This document shows positions 15,971 to 23,479 of a stretch of 32,498 bases of DNA, in pieces (the stretch's first letter is position 1; every line of letters starts with the position of its first letter). This DNA comes from an uncultured Verrucomicrobiales bacterium (GTDB taxonomy: Bacteria > Verrucomicrobiota > Verrucomicrobiia > Verrucomicrobiales > Akkermansiaceae). The translations under genes were made by a program, and so were the position numbers. The DNA lies in NCBI GenBank assembly GCA_937991965.1, contig CALKLP010000313.1, positions 1 through 32,498 of the forward strand. Direction: 5' to 3'. The notes below the pieces were generated by a model. That model was not told the origin of the DNA and ran no database searches. It saw only the letters and a list, made by a program, of their open reading frames with translations.

Positions 15971-16150
15971 GATTCGGTTTTGTCAAAAGGCGGGCGATCG
16001 GACTGATTTGCGCCGTCCAGAGACAACACAAAAATACCGTGGCGGGACCGTTCTGGAGTTTCACCAGTATTCCCCTCTATTTCCTGCGTCCCTCCGTAGT
16101 GAGCGACGCTTCCCTTTGCCTTCTCGGAAGAAGGAAAATCGGTTGGTAAA
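15971..16150 (-). promoter_or_regulatory. Cobalamin riboswitch
   Basis: The conserved core on the minus strand reads GGTGAAACTCCAG followed by ACGGTCCCGCCACGG (about 16035-16066), the hallmark of the adenosylcobalamin-binding element. An AGAGGGGAAT segment lies before it, and a downstream AATCAGTCCGATCGCC block corresponds to the usual GAGTCAGGA-type conserved region. It fills the space between the MFS gene and the TonB receptor and controls the receptor. The outer limits are approximate. Confidence 0.92.
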
Positions 16151-16171
16151 GCACTATTATCAAAAGTCAAT

Positions 16172-17389
16172 CTATTCCACTTCCCTTTTCTGATAACGAA
16201 GCAGGAAATACACACAAGGCGCCGTTGCGACCAAGGTGAGAATCCACCAATAACGCGCCCAGCCTGTTTCTGCTTGCAGATCCACTTGAAAATCAAACAA
16301 CTGCGAGACAAAAATCACCCCGATCAAGCTCCCAAATCCCCCGAACATCAGCGACAACATCCCCTGCGCTCTTCCGCGTAAGGCTTGGGGAACACGTTTC
16401 TCCATGTGCACTTGTGCCACCGTCAGGAAATACGAAAACGTCAACCCATGCATGAGAAGCCCCATGATAATGAGCCAGAACTGCCCCGTCTCCGCCGACA
16501 CCGCGAACAAGGCTTGGCGCAGCGCACTCACAATGAGCCCAAAGAGCACCAACCACTTAATCCGGAACTTTCGGCAGGCCCACGTGAGCGTCAACATCGC
16601 GGGAATCTCAAACCACTGAGAGAACGCCATCCAGACCGTTGGCTTCTCAATCCCCAAGGCCTTCATTTGCAGCGGCACATACATAAAAAATGACGCCATT
16701 GGAATCGCGATTAACCCTGCCGAAATCAAAAGCGCTCGCGTATTCCGATCTTGCCACAACTCCTTACTGCCGGCACCCACCATCGCTAAAAGAGAAACCT
16801 GCTTCCCCTTAGCTAGTGGCTCACAATGCGGCATCAAAAAACACAGCAACCCAATCGGGAATCGCAACACCCCACCCACAAGTCCGGCGATCGCAGAAGA
16901 GTCGGCACCTAAATAAAACCCACCAATCATCCCTGCCGCTAACCACCCCACCGTGCCGAACACGCGGTAAAACGAGAACTTCTCCTCCCGCCCATGTAAA
17001 TAGGCCAGAGCGCACTGCGTAATCAGTGCCCAAAGCGGCGCGGACAACAAGGCATTCGCCAGCATCAGCCCCACAAACACCTCAATCCGAGCACCAAACT
17101 GCAGCGCACTAAAGGCCACCGTCATCGACACCCCACCGATCAGCATCACATAACCACAGAGCCGATTCGCGGCAATCCTACCATCCGAGAGCGCCCCCAA
17201 TAATAGCGGAGAAATAATCGACCCCACGGGCATCCCCATATAGATCCACGGAATCCACTCCGCATGCCCTTGTGCGCGTAAAATATTAGGCAGTCCCGGC
17301 ATCCACATCCCCGGACAAAACCCTACGAAAAAGAACACCACGCCAATCCAAAGCGGGCTCCCCTTTCTCATAAAACGATCAATCACCAC
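16172..17389 (-). CDS. MFS transporter, nucleoside:H+ symporter (NupG-like) type
   Basis: The 405-residue membrane protein has about 12 hydrophobic segments, starting PLWIGVVFFFVGFCPGMWMP and ending WWILTLVATAPCVYFLLRYQ. The pattern FYRVFGTVGWLAAGMIGGF, plus SQWFEIPAML and QALRGRAQGMLSLMFGGFGS in the C-half, resembles the NupG/XapB nucleoside symporter branch of MFS. The substrate is not certain. The start ATG at 17389 has an alternative at residue 7. The gene ends just before the riboswitch, which serves the next gene and not this one. Confidence 0.8.
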   Translation of the reverse strand: MVIDRFMRKGSPLWIGVVFFFVGFCPGMWMPGLPNILRAQGHAEWIPWIYMGMPVGSIISPLLLGALSDGRIAANRLCGYVMLIGGVSMTVAFSALQFGARIEVFVGLMLANALLSAPLWALITQCALAYLHGREEKFSFYRVFGTVGWLAAGMIGGFYLGADSSAIAGLVGGVLRFPIGLLCFLMPHCEPLAKGKQVSLLAMVGAGSKELWQDRNTRALLISAGLIAIPMASFFMYVPLQMKALGIEKPTVWMAFSQWFEIPAMLTLTWACRKFRIKWLVLFGLIVSALRQALFAVSAETGQFWLIIMGLLMHGLTFSYFLTVAQVHMEKRVPQALRGRAQGMLSLMFGGFGSLIGVIFVSQLFDFQVDLQAETGWARYWWILTLVATAPCVYFLLRYQKREVE

Positions 17390-17525
17390 TAAGGCATAAC
17401 CAACCTATCTCATTCAGCAACCATCAATCCACGAAACTCGAAGCCCCTACTTAACCTCACATAAAAAACCAAAAAACATGAAAAAATCCCTGTAATAACT
17501 CCCCTTTTATGTATTCCCTCCCCGC

Positions 17526-18920
17526 ATGCCTACACAAGTTGGACTTATATCTCTAGGGTGCGCCAAGAACCTGATCGATTCAGAGATCATGATTGGTCAT
17601 TTACAGGAGGAAGGAATGACGATGACGCGCGATGAAGATCGTGATCTCGCGGATGTTCTCATTATCAATACCTGCTCATTCATTGACGTTGCCAAAGAAG
17701 AGTCCATCGAGACGATCGTCAACGCTGTAAACTCCCGCCATGAAGACCCCGCTCGTGAAAAGCAAAAAATCATCGTCGCGGGCTGTCTGTCCCAACGCTT
17801 TAATGTTTCTAAAAATGAAGACGAGCGCCTCCCGGGCTTACTTCCAGAGGTGGATGCCTTCATCGGGCTAGACCAAGTCAACCAAGTCGCGCCGATCATC
17901 CGTAATGTCATCGGACGAGCCGTTGGTGAAGAATCTCTCGATACCGTCACCGCTAAGCCGAAGTATATCCCAGATCACGATACTCCTCGTTACCGCTTAA
18001 CTCCTGCACACTCTGCCTACATTAAGATCGCCGAGGGCTGTAACCACACCTGCTCCTTCTGTATTATTCCTAAAATCCGAGGCCAGCACCGCTCCCGCAC
18101 GCAGGAATCTGTCGTTAGGGAAGCCAAGGCTCTCGTCGCAAGCGGCGTAAAGGAAATCAACCTCATTTCTCAAGACACGACCTACTTCGGGATGGATAAG
18201 TGGACAGGCTTAGGCAAAACCGCGAAGCCAACTTCCGGTGTAGATTCTGACCGTGGGGAATCCCTCGCCTCTCTCCTCCGCGAGCTGAACGCGATCGAAG
18301 GTGAGTTCTGGATTCGCCTCCTCTACACCCACCCTGCACATTGGTCAGACGAACTCATCCAGACCATCGCAGAGTGTGACAAGGTCGCCAAATACGTCGA
18401 CATTCCACTGCAGCATATTTCAGATCACATGCTCACCACCATGCGCCGTAAGACCAATGGCGATTACATTCGTGATCTCCTCCGCCGCATGAAGGCTGGG
18501 ATTCCTGAGATCGCGATCCGCACCACCTTCATTGTTGGTTTCCCCGGCGAAACCGAGGCAGACTTCGAGGAGTTACTTGAGTTTATCGAGGAATTCCGCT
18601 TCGAGCGCGCGGGCATTTTCACTTACTCGAAGGAGGAAGGAACGCACGCCAACAAGCTCGAGAACCATGTCCACCACATGACCAAGAAAAGCCGCATGAA
18701 GAAGGCCACCTCCCTCATCGACAAGGTCGCCAAGGAAGTGAACCAAGAGCAGGTCGGCAAGAAGGTCAAAGTCCTCGTGGAAGAAGAAGGCATCGCCCGT
18801 GGCGAATGGGACGCTCCTGATATTGATGGTCGAGTCTTCGTGCCTGATGATGCTCAGGTTGGGGAGTTCTACCACGCAGAAATCATCGATTGGCGCGGGT
18901 ATGATCTCGTCGCTAAATAA
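17526..18920 (+). CDS. rimO: Ribosomal protein S12 methylthiotransferase RimO
   Basis: RimO adds a methylthio group to the conserved aspartate of ribosomal protein S12, using two 4Fe-4S clusters. The 464-residue protein carries the N-terminal MTTase cluster cysteines C12 (LGCAKN), C50 (NTCSF) and C87 (AGCLSQ). The radical-SAM triad CNHTCSFC is at 172-179, followed by IPKIRGQHRSR, which is typical of RimO rather than MiaB. A C-terminal TRAM domain starts near VGKKVKVLVEEEG. It lies 14 bp upstream of menD and divergent from the MFS gene. Confidence 0.95.
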   Translation: MPTQVGLISLGCAKNLIDSEIMIGHLQEEGMTMTRDEDRDLADVLIINTCSFIDVAKEESIETIVNAVNSRHEDPAREKQKIIVAGCLSQRFNVSKNEDERLPGLLPEVDAFIGLDQVNQVAPIIRNVIGRAVGEESLDTVTAKPKYIPDHDTPRYRLTPAHSAYIKIAEGCNHTCSFCIIPKIRGQHRSRTQESVVREAKALVASGVKEINLISQDTTYFGMDKWTGLGKTAKPTSGVDSDRGESLASLLRELNAIEGEFWIRLLYTHPAHWSDELIQTIAECDKVAKYVDIPLQHISDHMLTTMRRKTNGDYIRDLLRRMKAGIPEIAIRTTFIVGFPGETEADFEELLEFIEEFRFERAGIFTYSKEEGTHANKLENHVHHMTKKSRMKKATSLIDKVAKEVNQEQVGKKVKVLVEEEGIARGEWDAPDIDGRVFVPDDAQVGEFYHAEIIDWRGYDLVAK

Positions 18921-18934
18921 TTGCCCGTATCATC

Positions 18935-20497
18935 ATGGAGCTCGCACGACAATTACTGACCGAATGCCTGCAACGTGGCATCACAAACTTTGTCCTCTGC
19001 CCCGGCGCTCGGAATGCGCCTCTCGTGCTCCTGCTAGAGCGCACCGAGGGACTAGAGCTCTATTACCACCCGGACGAACGGAGCGCGGCCTTTTTCGCGC
19101 TCGGGCGCACGATGTGTTTTGGCGAACCCTGCGCGGTCATCACCACTTCTGGAACCGCCGTTGCCGAGTGCTTACCTGCTGTCGTAGAGGCTCATTACCA
19201 AGCCCGCCCTCTCGTCATCATATCAGCGGACCGTCCGCTTGAATTCCGTGATTCAGGTGCTCCTCAAGCGATCAGACAGCCCAACATCTTTGGAACCTAC
19301 GCGTATTACGGAGCAGATTATACGCCAGAAAACACGCCCCTCACGGAATGGTGTGCCACTACCCCGCTCCACCTAAATCTCCCCATGGAGGAAGAGTTTA
19401 AGGCCGAGGACATCACTCCCCTTTCGCTCGAGGACATCGGAGAATTCGCCCCGCATAAGGAATCGTTCGATGGCTCACTCATTGTTGATTTTGTTAAAGA
19501 GTCCGTCTTCGGCGGGCTCATCGTCATGCTCGGAGGCCTTCGCCCCACTGAGCGTGAAGCAGTCTTCCACCTTGTCGAGGGCTTAGGTGTTCCAGTCATC
19601 GCAGATCCACACTCGGGCCTGCGTGAGGCCTTACAAGACCAGCTCCTCCTCCGCCCAGAAGAATCCTTCAAAGGCAACTTACCCGCCAAAGTCCTCCGCA
19701 TGGGTGAGGTCCCACACGGACGCTTTTGGCGTGATCTCGATACTCTCTCAGAGATCGCGGTCCTCTCTGTCACGAACTCGGGCTACTCCGGACTCAGCCG
19801 CGAATCAACCGTCATCAAGGGCGACGTCGGACGAATTGCGCGTGGCATTGGCTCCCAGGCAGAGGTCGGTGACATTCTCGACCACCTGCAGAACGAGCAA
19901 GGCGTCCGCGCCCAGGTCGATGAACGCTTAGAGGGCTACCCCAGCTCCGAACCCGGCCTCATCCGCACCCTTTCCCTCCACGCCACGACGGGCGAATCCA
20001 TCTACCTTGGGAACAGTCTCCCCATTCGTGAGTGGGCCACTTTTGCCCAGCGTGACATTCCCACCCCTGAGGTATGGGCAAACCGAGGCGCCAACGGCAT
20101 CGACGGACAAATCGCAACCTGGCTCGGGGCCTCCCGCGAAGTCGAAAACGCCTGGTGCATCATCGGTGACTTAACCGCCCTCTACGATCTCAACGCCCTC
20201 CTCATGAGCGAGCAGATCGAACTCACAGGACGCCGACTCGTCATCATCAACAACGGCGGCGGACGCATCTTCTCCCGCCTGCCACGCCTCTCCTCACTCA
20301 GCGAGAGCGAAAGCAATCACTTCGCCCAAGCCCACCAAATCCGCTTCGAGCACTACGCTAAAATGTGGGACTGGGATTACCTAGCCGTCAGGTTCCCTGA
20401 GGATTTAGACGAGCAAGAAGACAACAAAAACCCCATGATCATCGAGGTCCTCCCCGACCCACATGAAACAGAGGATTTCTGGAAGGGACTGGCTTGA
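18935..20497 (+). CDS. menD: SEPHCHC synthase MenD (menaquinone biosynthesis)
   Basis: MenD is the thiamine-diphosphate enzyme that joins 2-oxoglutarate to isochorismate in menaquinone synthesis. The 520-residue protein shows the N-terminal Pyr domain with CPGARNAPLVLLLERTEGLE, the catalytic Glu in HPDERSAAFFALGR, TTSGTAVAECLPAVVEAHYQ and the family signature SADRPLEFRDSGAPQAIRQP. The C-terminal TPP-binding motif is GDLTALYDLNALL to INNGGGRIFSRLP (about residues 411-450). It is slightly short for the family but complete. It probably forms an operon with rimO. No other men genes are in the window. Confidence 0.93.
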   Translation: MELARQLLTECLQRGITNFVLCPGARNAPLVLLLERTEGLELYYHPDERSAAFFALGRTMCFGEPCAVITTSGTAVAECLPAVVEAHYQARPLVIISADRPLEFRDSGAPQAIRQPNIFGTYAYYGADYTPENTPLTEWCATTPLHLNLPMEEEFKAEDITPLSLEDIGEFAPHKESFDGSLIVDFVKESVFGGLIVMLGGLRPTEREAVFHLVEGLGVPVIADPHSGLREALQDQLLLRPEESFKGNLPAKVLRMGEVPHGRFWRDLDTLSEIAVLSVTNSGYSGLSRESTVIKGDVGRIARGIGSQAEVGDILDHLQNEQGVRAQVDERLEGYPSSEPGLIRTLSLHATTGESIYLGNSLPIREWATFAQRDIPTPEVWANRGANGIDGQIATWLGASREVENAWCIIGDLTALYDLNALLMSEQIELTGRRLVIINNGGGRIFSRLPRLSSLSESESNHFAQAHQIRFEHYAKMWDWDYLAVRFPEDLDEQEDNKNPMIIEVLPDPHETEDFWKGLA

Positions 20498-20654
20498 TCA
20501 ACACTCACCACTACTCGGCCAGTTCGCAGCATCGATCCGCCTCGAAGGCAATGATACTAGACCGATTGGCTTTAGAGAGCTGATAATTGCTATTTTGAAG
20601 TGCATCCCTTTATGGGCGAGTAGATTTTCTATATTTTTAAGAAATGAGAAGGGC

Positions 20655-20670
20655 GTAGTGCTAGCACTAC
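20655..20670. repeat. Perfect 16-bp palindrome next to the attC-like element
   Basis: GTAGTGCTAGCACTAC is its own reverse complement. It abuts the 52-bp element, on the side facing menD. The surrounding 20498-20654 stretch holds no gene that I can support. Confidence 0.6.
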
Positions 20671-20720
20671 AACCGAAAGTAAGTTGGGTTCGTTCCTCAC
20701 CGATTACTTTATTTGGGGTT
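20669..20720 (-). repeat. attC-like 52-bp imperfect palindrome, copy 1
   Basis: This element matches 22053-22104 at 50 of 52 positions. On the minus strand it begins AACCCC and ends CGGTTGT. AACC pairs with GGTT, an unpaired spacer follows, AAAGTAA pairs with TTACTTT, one base is extrahelical, then TCGG faces CCAA. The apical loop is TGAGGAACGAAC. It starts just after the stop codon of the gene at 20724-21221, in the same orientation as copy 2 relative to its gene. Confidence 0.7.
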
Positions 20721-20723
20721 GTT

Positions 20724-21221
20724 CTACTTTTTAAAATCTAGTAAATCATACTCGTTTACTATGAGTTCAAGCGCTACTAATTTTTTTGGAGGTAATTTCA
20801 CATTTAATATGAAGGGCAAATTTTTGTCTTCTGATTTTGTGTGTCTTCTTCTTAAGCCCATGTCGATAAGCTCCAAAGCAATACTTCTACCATAGTCCTT
20901 TGATAGAATATCTATAAATTCGTGTATCTTTGTTAAATCTTCACCAAGGCTTTCAACAGATTTGAGAGTGAAGCTTTTGGTGCTTAATTCACCATCCTCG
21001 ACTAGTTTTGATATTAATAAGTCAATTTGATCAAAGTCATCCATAAAAAACTTAGGGTCAGGTCGTCCTACCGGATATGTTTCATCTAATATAGAAGAGG
21101 TATTCTGAGTTATTACGGAAAGTTTCATCCAATTCGAAAATTTGTGATGAGGTTCTGCTCCAGCGAATGACAAAGAACAAAAAATGCAACTAAATGCTAT
21201 AATTTTTATAAATTGCGTCAT
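20724..21221 (-). CDS. Secreted hypothetical protein, AT-rich orphan
   Basis: The 165-residue protein has a signal peptide (MTQFIKIIAFSCIFCSLSFA, cleavage near AGA). The mature part is mostly helical and charged (DDFDQIDLLISKLVEDGEL, ESLGEDLTKIHEFIDILSK) and ends in a lysine-rich strand region (NVKLPPKKLVALELIVNEYD). I do not recognise it. It is AT-rich against rimO/menD and is followed directly by the attC-like palindrome. It stands alone between menD and an IS110 relic. It may be a captured cassette gene. Confidence 0.65.
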   Translation of the reverse strand: MTQFIKIIAFSCIFCSLSFAGAEPHHKFSNWMKLSVITQNTSSILDETYPVGRPDPKFFMDDFDQIDLLISKLVEDGELSTKSFTLKSVESLGEDLTKIHEFIDILSKDYGRSIALELIDMGLRRRHTKSEDKNLPFILNVKLPPKKLVALELIVNEYDLLDFKK

Positions 21222-21358
21222 TTTTGTAGAGATTATATAGTTGAACCTTGGTGGTCGTAACGAGAAAAAAAGGAGACGTCACTAGGGATTTCGTGGGCTA
21301 TTATCTCACCGGAATGGGATAACCTATCCATCAAAGAAGAAAAGAAACCTAGAAACGT

Positions 21359-21742
21359 CATGACGAATACATACTCTATTGGACTGGATGTGCACAAGGA
21401 ATAATCCGTAGGATTCTAGACCTCAGCCCGCAGGGAAAAAACTCGAAGGCTTGAGAGTTTGAATCCAACAATTGCGATTGCGTATGCACAGGGAGGAAGC
21501 AGAGAGCCCGCTCAATATTACGAGGAGAGTAAAGGGAGTAATACCTCGGTGGTTAGATCCCTGCGACGACTTGCCGAGAAGCTAGAGGTTCCCTTGAAGG
21601 AGCTCAAAATATGCTATGAAGCGGGCCCGACAGGGTTTGTTCTAGCTCGTCAGTTGAATAGAATGGGTGTGAGTTGTGTGATGATGGCTCCGTCTAAAAC
21701 GGAACATCCGATCAACACGAGCCTCACTCACGGCCATCGCTA
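21359..21742 (+). pseudogene. IS110-family transposase relic
   Basis: MTNTYSIGLDVHKE, the start of an IS110-type transposase with its first catalytic Asp, opens at 21359 and meets a stop within a few codons. About 65 bp of foreign-looking sequence follows. The frame then resumes as TIAIAYAQGGSREPAQYYEE, ending RLAEKLEVPLKELKICYEAG, FVLARQLNRMG and MMAPSKTE. After that the sequence diverges. The C-terminal Ser-containing domain is missing, so the gene is dead. The leader from about 21240 and the remainder to about 22045 contain no intact gene and are probably element debris. Confidence 0.85.
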
Positions 21743-22052
21743 GAGAACGTGCACCCAAAAATCAGAGGATTCGGGAAAACCTCAGTCCCCTCCGCGTCAA
21801 TAGGGAAAATCGCCCTGAAGCACCCTCACGCCCCCAGATCAGCAGACTGTGCCCGTGGCATAATCAGCCGAGGGCCAGTAACGCTCATCTTTAGTCCAGC
21901 ACTCCAGCTAAACGGCAAGAAAAGCCTTACCCCCACAAGGCCTCAAAAGGAAAATGCATAAGAGGGTATCGGTGGAGCTTTACCCTAGATCCAACAGTCT
22001 CTCACTGATCAACCCATCGCTCTGCTAAATCTCTCGCAATCGGGCCTGTCCA

Positions 22053-22104
22053 ACAACCGAAAGTAAGTCGGGTTCGTTCCTCACCGATTACTTTCTTTGG
22101 GGTT
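22053..22104 (-). repeat. attC-like 52-bp imperfect palindrome, copy 2
   Basis: Near-identical to copy 1 (two differences). On the minus strand the flanks here read ACCTAAC at the start (matching RYYYAAC) and GTTGGAC at the end (matching GTTRRRY), the two outer simple sites expected of an integron attC. Between them are the paired boxes and one extrahelical base. The stop codon of the gene at 22103-22873 is inside ACCTAAC. Confidence 0.65.
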
Positions 22105-22873
22105 AGGTTTGGGATATTAGTTCATAGACACCGTGCCCGAGCTCTGTCAGGAACGCCGATGATACAGAATGTCCATTGCGCCCCTTAGCTTGGACTAGAC
22201 CCTGCTTTTGAAGCTCGAGCATCCCTTGAGCAATTACTAGTTCTTGCTTGGAATCAAGGGAATGCTTCCTCGAATAGGACGCTGCAAATTCATTGTGCCA
22301 TTCAATCTCGTAGTATTCCCCGTTATACCCATATACAGTCTTACCGAGTTGAAAATCTCCCCACTGATTAGACTGCGCTAGAAGAAGAAGAGAGTAACTC
22401 TGTAGCTTACTCATCACATTCACTAGGCAGAGATTGTAATCCATTTTCTTAAAACAATCTTCTTTGGTAAGCTTTTGCAATGAGTTTGCTAGTAACAAGA
22501 TTAGGTCTGAGTTCACTTCATTAACTTCTGCAATCTGAAGCAGACGTGAGTATAGTATCCCATTCGTTGGATGAGAGATGAAATCTAAAAGTGAACTGAT
22601 TGACCTTCCATGCTTTTTCAGTTCGCGAACGGTGTTAAGCAATAAATAGTCCTTCTTGGTTTCCTCAACATCAGCCTGAATTATTTTCTCCCAATTCTTC
22701 AGACATTGAAGGCCAGACCAAACCGGAATCACCTTCGAAAGCACTTCAGTTGAGAAAGCCTCCCCTGCTAATTTATTCCTAATTTTGGTAAGTTCCTCCT
22801 CGGGTAGTTCAATCCCGTCCAAGAGGGTAGCAAGCTCCTTCTTGGAATTGGGCTGTTCTACAATCTCGTCCAT
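22103..22873 (-). CDS. Hypothetical helical protein with a winged-helix-like C-terminus
   Basis: About 256 residues, no signal peptide and no membrane segment. The first 150 residues are helical (ATLLDGIELPEEELTKIRNK, SNSLQKL-type repeats, LLLANSLQKLTKEDC). The last 50 residues (ELVIAQGMLELQKQGLVQAK, then SSAFLTELGHGVYELI) look like a winged helix. I do not recognise a family. The ATG at 22873 follows AGGTG; a GTG two codons earlier is an alternative. It is flanked by the attC-like element at its 3' end and a group II intron end at its 5' side, suggesting an acquired gene. Confidence 0.65.
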   Translation of the reverse strand: MDEIVEQPNSKKELATLLDGIELPEEELTKIRNKLAGEAFSTEVLSKVIPVWSGLQCLKNWEKIIQADVEETKKDYLLLNTVRELKKHGRSISSLLDFISHPTNGILYSRLLQIAEVNEVNSDLILLLANSLQKLTKEDCFKKMDYNLCLVNVMSKLQSYSLLLLAQSNQWGDFQLGKTVYGYNGEYYEIEWHNEFAASYSRKHSLDSKQELVIAQGMLELQKQGLVQAKGRNGHSVSSAFLTELGHGVYELISQT

Positions 22874-22881
22874 TTTCACCT

Positions 22882-22960
22882 ATTAAGGTAGGAACGCCAG
22901 TTGCCTGACGTCCCCCTCACAGATCCCTACGTGCGGTCTTCTCGCATAAGGCTCTTCTGG
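22882..22960 (-). mobile_element. 3' end of a group II intron (domains V and VI), relic
   Basis: On the minus strand GAGCCTTATGCGAGAAGACC and GCACGTAGGGATCTG (22920-22954) form the 34-nt domain V hairpin with the AGC triad and bulge expected of group II introns. It is followed by a domain VI-like stem, GGGGACGTCAGG, loop, CTGGCGTTCC (22886-22916), and CTACC. No reverse transcriptase gene is present upstream, so only the 3' end remains. One pair near the triad is a mismatch, supporting decay. Confidence 0.7.
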
Positions 22961-23053
22961 GTTACGTGTAGTATAGAACATCAGTTGTTAGTGTCGTTCG
23001 GGTTGGTTAGTTTGGGGCTTGTTGACGCTCCTTTCTTATCAATTCCGAGATCC

Positions 23054-23158
23054 CTAGGCAAGTGGCATTTCGAGTTGTTCACGGCGTTTACGAAAGTCCG
23101 TAAAGCCTTCTACTACTAGAGGTGTTGGAATATCCCAGTCATTATACCAATGCGCTAG
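23054..23158 (-). pseudogene. C-terminal fragment of an unrecognised protein
   Basis: The minus-strand frame reads TICFLAHWYNDWDIPTPLVV, then EGFTDFRKRREQLEMPLA and a TAG. It follows a stop at its upstream end, so no start is available. The dense charged ending looks like a real protein end cut by the surrounding mobile-element debris. Family unknown. Confidence 0.35.
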
Positions 23159-23209
23159 GAAACATATTGTTCAATACGCAACACTCATTCACAAGAGGAG
23201 AAGACGTTT

Positions 23210-23392
23210 ATGATTAAGTGTTCAATAGTGGTATGGCTGATTGTCTCATTCTTTGTCCTTGGGCTGTTGATGCTCCCTAAACCCTATAATCATTTTTTGT
23301 GGTTACCTTATGCTTTAGCCATGTCGTTCGGAATTCGGTGGATGAGTCGGAAGCAGCAGGCTATTAAGGAGCAAGTTTTGGAATCTTCATAA
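23210..23392 (+). CDS. Small membrane protein, hypothetical
   Basis: The 60-residue protein has two adjacent hydrophobic segments (IVVWLIVSFFVLGLLML and HFLWLPYALAMSFGIRW) and a charged tail (SRKQQAIKEQVLESS). A good ribosome-binding site (AGAGGAGA) lies about 8 bases before the ATG. No family recognised. It stands alone between the intron relic and the hydrolase gene. Confidence 0.55.
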   Translation: MIKCSIVVWLIVSFFVLGLLMLPKPYNHFLWLPYALAMSFGIRWMSRKQQAIKEQVLESS

Positions 23393-23479
23393 TAAGGTCG
23401 AACAATCTGTTCCCTCGCCTAGACTTACTACCTATATTAGCCGGCAGACTTCCGGAAGGGGCGGTCAGAAAACCCAACT

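Noticed and set aside
15939..16064. Longer N-terminus for the TonB receptor
   Set aside because: The extra codons lie in the cobalamin riboswitch and the ribosome-binding hairpin; a normal signal peptide begins at the inner Met at 15938.
21749..21961. Plus-strand open frame of 70 codons behind the IS110 relic
   Set aside because: Basic, low-complexity translation without known motifs, in element debris.
22983..23028. GTTGTTAGT and TTTGGGGCTT stretch resembling part of the attC-like element
   Set aside because: Only short words match; the order and palindromic boxes of the 52-bp element are absent.
22901..23119. Plus-strand open frame of 72 codons
   Set aside because: It runs across the group II intron domain V on the opposite strand and a gene fragment; no protein features.
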